Both the position numbers and the translations under genes were made by a program. From Microthyrium microscopicum (taxonomy: Eukaryota; Ascomycota; Dothideomycetes; Microthyriales; Microthyriaceae), in contig MU004239.1 in assembly GCA_010405405.1 (NCBI GenBank), positions 670,713-734,712 on the forward strand: a stretch of DNA of 64,000 nucleotides, given 5' to 3'. The notes beneath the pieces were generated by a model. The model had not been told where the DNA came from and made no database searches. It saw only the letters and a list, made by a program, of their open reading frames with translations. Below are positions 58,389 through 64,000 of the stretch, piece by piece. Every line of letters starts with the position of its first letter. Within the stretch, counting starts at the first letter, position 1.

Positions 58389-59083
58389 GACGATGAAAGA
58401 ACGCAGAGTGACAGACAGAGAGGCAGAGAGGCAGAAGGAAAGATGTTTATATGGCTGTATGACTTGTCCCTGTTTATTCTACTAATCGCTGATTCTGTGG
58501 AGTTGAGACGGGCAACTTACAAAGTCCCTGCGGGCAATTATGGAGTGCAGTACAGCTCTTTCCAAGAAGCTCTCTATGTCATACAGAAGTCCGCTTCGAC
58601 TTACCAGAACCGCTCTGGCACCCCTGTGCTTTAGAGACTATGCGCTTCGTCAGGCTCACCACCACTTGTTTGGCTGCGCAACGAGATAGCTTTAGATCGT
58701 GTGTTGCACCCTTATTTGAGAACTCCAGAAACTGCGAGCCTGCATACAGCTTGAAACAAATCGTTCGACCTCCTGAAGGTTTTTGATTTGATCAGGCTCT
58801 AGGCGCTGGCATTGCCTCAACTCGCCAAATAAGTCATGAAGTCACTCATCTACACTCGCTGGCTAAACAAGCCGGCTTGGACCCAGGCAAATTGGGCCGT
58901 TGTGGTACTGAAGATGCGTCGAGCAAGTGCGAGCTGCTCGGCGCGCGTCAGTCCTCAGGGACACCATAGGGAAGCCCATTGACGACACGACATTTCCAGA
59001 TTACAATGCGGAGAGCTACGCAGCGGCAACGACTGAGATGTACTTCATGGACAAGTGCGGTTTTAAGGATATAAAAGAAAATT
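58389..59083 (+). pseudogene. relic of an M35-like zinc metalloprotease (inferred)
   Basis: Around 58793-58911 one frame reads DQALGAGIASTRQ then ISHEVTHLHSLAKQAGL and CGTEDASSKCELLGAR. HEVTH (58835-58849) is an HExxH zinc site like that of fungal deuterolysins. It stops at 58952, but a different frame (58938-59083) continues VLRDTIGKPIDDTTFPDYNA, then ESYAAATTEMYFMDKCGFKD and a stop. That ending recalls the end of such proteases. The upstream part (58443-58634) is too decayed to join. I read this as a broken host gene of at least two lesions. The left limit is approximate. Confidence 0.5.
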
Positions 59084-59242
59084 GAATAGAGACTTATTGA
59101 TGGGGAGACTGGAATCATCCTTGAATATTCCGTTCGAGCAGTGATTGTAAAATACTCGTCGTTCAGAAAACGCAATTACATATCTGACATTTGCTGAATT
59201 CTTGTTGTTTATATGACGGCTCATAACGGCCACCCTGGCCAC

Positions 59243-59251
59243 TTCACCAAA
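59243..59251. repeat. target site duplication of the inner element, left copy
   Basis: TTCACCAAA, identical to the copy at 59858-59866. Confidence 0.85.
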
Positions 59252-59857
59252 GATCGTTATTAAATTCCCGCCCAAATAATATTATTTTCCCACCCGTTTC
59301 TCTTATTTTCCCACCCTTTTCGGACTGCCATACAGTTCTATCACGATAGCTAGTTTCTAGAAGTTTTAAATGATGAACTTATAGAATAGCTTCTTCTCTA
59401 TCTTTTGGCCTTTTCAGAATTCTATTACGATACCTAGTCGTGAAGTTATAGAGGATTGAAAACATAGACTAAACTAAGAAGATGAGGCCGTTAAACTGCC
59501 CTTTAAGATAAGGCTGTTAAACTGCTCCTCTTGAAAATAAGGCCTATTAACTTTACTAGGCATTTATATAATAAATAGAAGAGTTATGAAAATTCTAAAG
59601 AAGCCAAAAGATAGAGAAGAAGTTATTCTCTAAGCCTACACTTTTGAATTCTTAGTAATTAGCTATTATGAAAGAGATATATAGCAAAAGGCATAGAAGC
59701 AAAGGAAGCTACTGAAGCCTTTTCTTAATGGAAGCAACTTAGTCACTAGAATAGTAAGGAAAGCCTTAGAAAGCCGCTGATTCTAGTGAGAGGGGTGGGA
59801 ATCTAAGAAAAAAGGGTGGGAAAATAATATTGTTTGGGCGGGAATTTAATAACGATC
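59252..59857. mobile_element. nested non-autonomous foldback element with 9-bp target duplication (Mutator-like)
   Basis: The element has inverted ends beginning GATCGTTATTAAATTCCCGC on both sides. They match at 42 of the first 43 positions, then less well to about 70 nt (CCCACCC blocks). A second inner inverted pair (about 59390-59420 against 59590-59625, core CTTCTTCTCTATCTTTTGGC) makes the whole element nearly fold back. TTCACCAAA is present at 59243-59251 and again at 59858-59866: a perfect 9-bp duplication, as typical of Mutator-like elements. It sits in the left inverted repeat of the outer element, so it is younger. No coding frame of use. Confidence 0.85.
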
Positions 59858-59866
59858 TTCACCAAA
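59858..59866. repeat. target site duplication of the inner element, right copy
   Basis: TTCACCAAA, identical to the copy at 59243-59251. The sequence after it (ATCCAAAAAC...) continues the left inverted repeat of the outer element. Confidence 0.85.
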
Positions 59867-60401
59867 ATCCAAAAACTAAAAATCTACGTGTTTACAAATT
59901 AATTATTTACACCACAAAGAGCCCAAATTTGAGGATTCTGAAGAAGCTAAATAGCAAATTGAATTTTTCTACATTTTTGCAAAGTCTAGAAATATTATAT
60001 TTATATATTTTGCCGCATTTATGATGGTTGGTTATTTCTGAGATCTTTTTGCTTTTTGACAAAAAGTGGAGCTTGATGGGAATACCCTTTAAGCTTACTA
60101 AGTTAGTAGGGTCTATCCCTAAGTTAGTGAGCATAAGCGCCCCTAAATTAGCGAGTCCTTTATGCTCCAAAAATGTTAAGAAAAGATACATATTTCTTAA
60201 ATCAAAGATTCAACTTAAACAACCATAATTAAATAGACTTTTCTACCTCTTAAAAATCAAGCAAAATTCAACCTTTATTATGCATATCAAAAAACCATCA
60301 AAAACGTATTATTTGTGGTGCAAATAATTGATTTGTAAATACATAGATTTTGTACTTTTTGGTTTTGCTGAACTGGCCAGGGTGGCCGTTATGAGCCGTC
60401 A

Positions 60402-61466
60402 TAGTTTACATTCACTTAGCCTTGCACAACAAGAGAGTGTTCCATAACCAGTCACAGTTCATTATAACAGTATCTGCAAGTACTCAGACGTCCATGGCTT
60501 TGGAGCAGTCTCGCCAAGGTAATAATTGATTCAATATACAGTGATGGATGTAATGAAGAGCAAGAAACATACCTAGTCTCGTCGATTCATTACCACTTTG
60601 ACGTCGGATTCATTTCCTTGATGCTGCAGCAGGATACTGGGTTCTTCATACTCTGTGTTAGCACAGCGGGAGGCTGTTTTAGAGAATGAAGTGATCAATC
60701 TGATTCCTTCTCTCATCGGCGTGACACCGTTTTAAAAAAGATTGAAAAGCTGTAAATATCGAAGCTGGCTGACACTACAGGCTCTGTGACTCAATGCAAG
60801 GCCGATTACTGAACAATATTGTGCTAGACTTAGGCTCTGCGACGATAGCTGTGGTTTACTTGATTGGGAGGTGAGAACTTGTCCCCATTACTTAGCACCA
60901 GATATGGTTGAGAATCTTATGATGAGAGTGCAAGAATACTAAGTGATCATTTGAGTACTTGAAAAGATGGTGTTCGACATATGGTATGATCAGAGCACCG
61001 TTCTATCTTGTCGATCATGTATGGAGAGCTTTGGGGTGTACATTAACCCTTTCTATAGACGCATTATCCGCGGACCTTTTTCCGACCTGTTGATTCTGGA
61101 GGCGGAATTCTCGAAGGGACGCGCTTCAAATTTAAAGATCAAGCTCACCAAGCTGACTGGATTTGCAGATCTGACGATAGCATCGGGGACAGCGATATCT
61201 CACCTCATTGGGGCGCAGTCCAATCAGAAGAGTGTAGGATTCAGCCTCTCATGGTCGCACGATCACTTATTTTCGGAGTGTAGGAGAGAATGTCGTGTTT
61301 ACGTTGGGTATATAGAGGCCATACATTCTAAAATAATGGCTACAAATTTAAAACATTGTATTTGTGTGCTCAAGAGTCAGTATTCCACATTCTTCCAATC
61401 CACGAAGAACACATCCTCTTTGTCGACTTTTGTGAGAGAACCTACAGCTATTCAAACTCCTTCGTT
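60402..61466. other. intergenic, promoter of the next secreted-protein gene
   Basis: About 1.1 kb. A 171-codon frame (60967-61482) overlaps the start of the next gene and has no motif, so it is probably chance. Confidence 0.45.
61309..61316 (+). promoter_or_regulatory. TATA box of the DUF7029-like gene
   Basis: TATATAGA about 150 nt upstream of the ATG at 61467. Confidence 0.45.
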
Positions 61467-63188
61467 ATGTTGCGCCACATAGCTCGCCTCTCTCTGCTAG
61501 TAGCGACCCTCGCCCTCGTGGTGTCAGCACGGCCTTCTACTACAATAACCCAACACAACGTGAACACAGCGGAGTCAAATGTCGAAATGTTACCTCCAAT
61601 CCATGGATTTGGTATCGCACGAGATACTTTCAGCAAACGAGATCAGATGTCGAATCCCCAACTCCAAGATTCTATCAATTTCTACTGGGGACCGTCCATA
61701 GAAAACCCGATACTCAACTATACAACTATAGCCAAGGATCAGAATCAACGATATTTAGGTATGGAAAATTTCGCCAACATCATCAGCTCTGCTAGCTGCG
61801 GACCAAGCGATAGAACTCCATACACGGTACAGGCCGTTTCCTTCATTGATCAAACTTGGACTGCAAAATTTTCTGCCCAGAAAGGAACTTGGGAAACCGC
61901 TGTCCAGGACTGGCTCATTTATGCCAACAGCAGAGGTATCATGGCCAACTCCAATAACTTGCTGTTGGCCAATGCCAACGTCACTGGAGCTTTACACAAG
62001 CGTCTTACTGCTGTCGACAAGAAATTTTCAATCGATCTTACTCAAGACTTTTCCAACAAGAACATCGTTAAAACGACCATTGAAAACAATGTTCAGCTCT
62101 CTCTTGACTGCGTCACCTGTGGAACCAAAGGTTCACTGGATTTTGAGGTTTCTGCTGGACCAGACATTTTCTTTCCATTTTTCTTTGCAACCGCCAAATT
62201 GACACCCAACAATGTTGAAGCATTCACTACCATCGGCCTCACGGCATCGGGGTCTTTGCAGGATACAAAATCCTTCACTCAGACACTTCTTGCTGTTCCT
62301 CTACCTGGAGGCTTCGGCACAGCTGGTGGTCCACTCTTTATCGGGCCAAGTTTTGATGTTGCCGCAGTTGCTGAGCTCACAAAGCTCTCAGCGGAAGCCA
62401 CCATCCAAGCAGGAATAATGATGAGCGTGCCAAATTCTGCCATCGCTCAGCTAGGTGTCAACACCGATACCAAGTTCAGTGGCTGGACCCCAACTTTTAC
62501 TCCCATTCCGCCTTCCATCAGTGGACAACTCGAAGTTGCCTTCGATGTTACTCCAAGGTCAACCATATCGCTGGACGTCCAGATTCCCGGATTCGGCCTG
62601 ACTGCCGGACTCGCCCTCAATGCTCCAGAAGTTAAGCTCGACCTCATAGCCCAGGCAAACTCAGCCGGTGGAGTGTGCGGCAATCCCAACGCAGACATCG
62701 GCGTTAGCGTCGAAATCGATCTGGCAGCCGAACTCGATGCATTTGCTGGCCAAGGCAAAGTTGGTGACCAACCCAACAAAGTCGATCTCATCTCCACACA
62801 AGCTCAGCTCTTCAGTTCGTGCTTCACAGTCGCTGGTGCTTCTTCTACAACCATGGCAGCTCCCCCAACTCAGACGACCGCAACATCAGGTCCTGTCCAG
62901 GTCAACCTGTTCCTAGCGCAAGATTGTTCTGATTCTGCAGCCTTCGCCGTGTCATCTGACGGAAAAGACGCTTCCTGCCATGCCATTACTGGTAATCTTG
63001 CAGCAGCTGTCAACGGAGTAAGAACCAACACTGCACAGTGTACGATTCTGTTCTTTTCTTCGGGTGATTGCAACCAAAATAGTCAAATTGCCAATGTTGT
63101 GCCAATGCAAAATCAGTGTGTGGGTCAAGATTCCAGCACGAACAACTTCAGCAAAGCCGTGGCATTCGAATTTGCCTGCGGTGAATGA
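61467..63188 (+). CDS. large secreted protein, DUF7029/DUF7223-like
   Basis: Single exon, 573 aa from the ATG at 61467, which gives the signal peptide MLRHIARLSLLVATLALVVS. The longer frame upstream would bury it. The middle has QLSLDCVTCGTKGSLDFEVS, a block I recall from the fungal DUF7029/DUF7223 secreted proteins. Beta-rich repeats follow (LLAVPLPGGFGTAGGPLFIG, TFTPIPPSISGQLEVAFDV, ISLDVQIPGFGLTAGLAL) and IGVSVEIDLAAELDAFAGQG. A Thr/Ser/Ala-rich linker precedes a C-terminal module with six cysteines that ends FSKAVAFEFACGE. No GPI signal or membrane anchor is visible. Function unknown; likely extracellular or wall-associated. Confidence 0.8.
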   Translation: MLRHIARLSLLVATLALVVSARPSTTITQHNVNTAESNVEMLPPIHGFGIARDTFSKRDQMSNPQLQDSINFYWGPSIENPILNYTTIAKDQNQRYLGMENFANIISSASCGPSDRTPYTVQAVSFIDQTWTAKFSAQKGTWETAVQDWLIYANSRGIMANSNNLLLANANVTGALHKRLTAVDKKFSIDLTQDFSNKNIVKTTIENNVQLSLDCVTCGTKGSLDFEVSAGPDIFFPFFFATAKLTPNNVEAFTTIGLTASGSLQDTKSFTQTLLAVPLPGGFGTAGGPLFIGPSFDVAAVAELTKLSAEATIQAGIMMSVPNSAIAQLGVNTDTKFSGWTPTFTPIPPSISGQLEVAFDVTPRSTISLDVQIPGFGLTAGLALNAPEVKLDLIAQANSAGGVCGNPNADIGVSVEIDLAAELDAFAGQGKVGDQPNKVDLISTQAQLFSSCFTVAGASSTTMAAPPTQTTATSGPVQVNLFLAQDCSDSAAFAVSSDGKDASCHAITGNLAAAVNGVRTNTAQCTILFFSSGDCNQNSQIANVVPMQNQCVGQDSSTNNFSKAVAFEFACGE

Positions 63189-63563
63189 TAATCTCCATTG
63201 GTAAGAGTGTATGCTTCAAAGCAAGAAAAGATGCGAACATTAGCATTTGAGGACCTGAGCGTTTGATATCTTCTTGGCATTAGCAGGAGTCTTTAGGATT
63301 GGATTTGTACTTGCTTTGGATTCATTGTGCCTTTTTCGGCTTTTTTTTTCGTTTTTGTCTTTTATAGACTGTAGATATAGATACTAGAATAGATCACACG
63401 AATGTTGATCCATCAACGGCTTCTCGCTTGTACTAAGAGCAGTTTCATTAATCAATAAGGGTTACGGAAGGGTGTTTGATTGGGCTTCAAGCAAAATAAT
63501 CTAGAAATGTCCAGTCCTAATCAATACTGCTCTGCTTGGTCCCCTAACTCAAGCGTAGATATA
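63189..63563. other. convergent intergenic region
   Basis: 375 nt between the stops of the secreted protein and the permease, including a T-rich run near 63340-63360. Likely 3' untranslated regions. Confidence 0.5.
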
Positions 63564-64000
63564 CTAACCACTTTTGAGGTGCGAAGACATCTCGGCCTGC
63601 CATATTTCATCTTCTTGACGGCCCGTGATCAAGTCCATGTCAGCAGCTTTGACTCGTTTAGTGCGCTTGTAGAGTTTCCACCAGGCGCAATTGAGGCCAA
63701 ACAGCACAGGACCTAGATATTTGAGAACGAAAGTTCGAGCAACAAAGCCTTTACCAACGAACGCATCATAACCTGTGTTTATGCATTAGTAAAGAACTTT
63801 GGGAAGTCGCGACTGGAGCCTTTACTAACCGTTGAATATCAAAACCAGAAACGCAATGAACAAAGCGTAATATGAGCCCCATGGCTGCATCCAACTCGTG
63901 TATGGCAGTGCTTTGAGAGGGATACCCTGGACCACAAGAGCTCGACGGAACGACAAGTGCGACAGAAGAATTGCCATCCAGTTCAGGACGGAGAAAGGCG
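63564..64000 (-). CDS. amino acid permease, C-terminal part (runs off the window)
   Basis: Partial: exons 64000-63830 and 63772-63564. The visible protein is FSVLNWMAILLSHLSFRRAL, VVQGIPLKALPYTSWMQPWG, SYYALFIAFLVLIFNGYDAF, then a basic and acidic cytosolic tail ending HLKSG. This is the last third of a fungal amino acid permease of the APC superfamily (Gap1/YAT type), including the membrane segments near the end. The rest of the gene lies beyond 64000. It would import amino acids at the plasma membrane; specificity cannot be told from this part. Confidence 0.88.

Larger units (their letters stand above)
59214..60401. mobile_element. non-autonomous TA-flanked DNA transposon (Tc1/mariner-type), host of a nested element
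   Basis: The ends TGACGGCTCATAACGGCCAC and their reverse complement (60382-60401) form inverted repeats that match exactly for about 28 nt. With the inner insertion removed, the similarity runs on to about 90 nt with scattered differences (blocks such as TTTACAAATTAATTATTTAC against TTTACAAATCAATTATTTGC). TA on both sides (59212-59213 and 60402-60403) is the likely target duplication, as for Tc1/mariner. Without the inner element it is about 570 nt, too small for a transposase, and I see no coding frame. The inside is AT-rich. It depends on an autonomous relative elsewhere. Confidence 0.85.

Noticed and set aside
60967-61482. 171-codon open frame upstream of the secreted DUF7029-like gene
   Set aside because: It overlaps the promoter, the TATA box and the start of a well-supported gene, and has no motif.
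1-64000. CRISPR arrays, rRNA, bacterial-type operons, retroelements with LTRs
   Set aside because: None were seen; the window is ordinary ascomycete nuclear sequence.

Overview
The window reads as nuclear DNA of a filamentous ascomycete (Pezizomycotina, possibly Leotiomycetes; the class is a guess from gene content). Genes carry short introns of about 45-120 nt with GTRNGT donors, CTRAY branch points and YAG acceptors. The gene set is typical: Zn2Cys6 regulator, cutinase, P450, secreted proteins of unknown function, H2A.Z and CTR9. All gene models are hand-spliced here from reading frame, splice signals and remembered family patterns; no database search was run.

Layout. 0.2-10 kb: a NIF3-C-like small protein, a vacuolar H+/Ca2+ exchanger (five exons, one intron apparently GC-AG), an FSH serine hydrolase, and a complete eukaryotic RNA-dependent RNA polymerase with the DxDGD active site. 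10-16.7 kb: a small Cys/His-rich secreted protein, a gene-poor stretch with one possible micro-gene, and a seven-exon DUF6594 membrane protein. 17-25.7 kb: a Cys-rich single-pass membrane protein, a pepsin-like aspartic protease, a BTB/POZ gene with one frame break, and proline dehydrogenase. 27-35 kb: a LEU3-like Zn2Cys6 factor, CTR9 (PAF1 complex) and histone H2A.Z, the last two convergent. 35-39.8 kb holds no gene I can support.

39.8-49.3 kb: a microsomal P450, an ankyrin-CorA fusion protein, a pair of tandemly duplicated 222-aa proteins sharing the C-terminus DEPGGDAFG, an MTC1-like protein and a small DUF2462 protein. 49.9-64 kb is rich in secreted products: cutinase, a SURNod19-like protein, an SGNH hydrolase (one frame break), a secreted Hsp70/actin-fold-like protein, and a DUF7029/DUF7223-like secreted protein. 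Between these lie a cytosolic-looking orphan, a metalloprotease relic, and two nested non-autonomous DNA transposons. The window closes inside an amino acid permease.

No operon-like or biosynthetic cluster is evident. The points of most interest are the tandem paralog pair beside the ankyrin-CorA gene, the nested transposons with readable target duplications, the secreted ATPase-fold protein, and two genes each broken by what looks like one missing base in a homopolymer.
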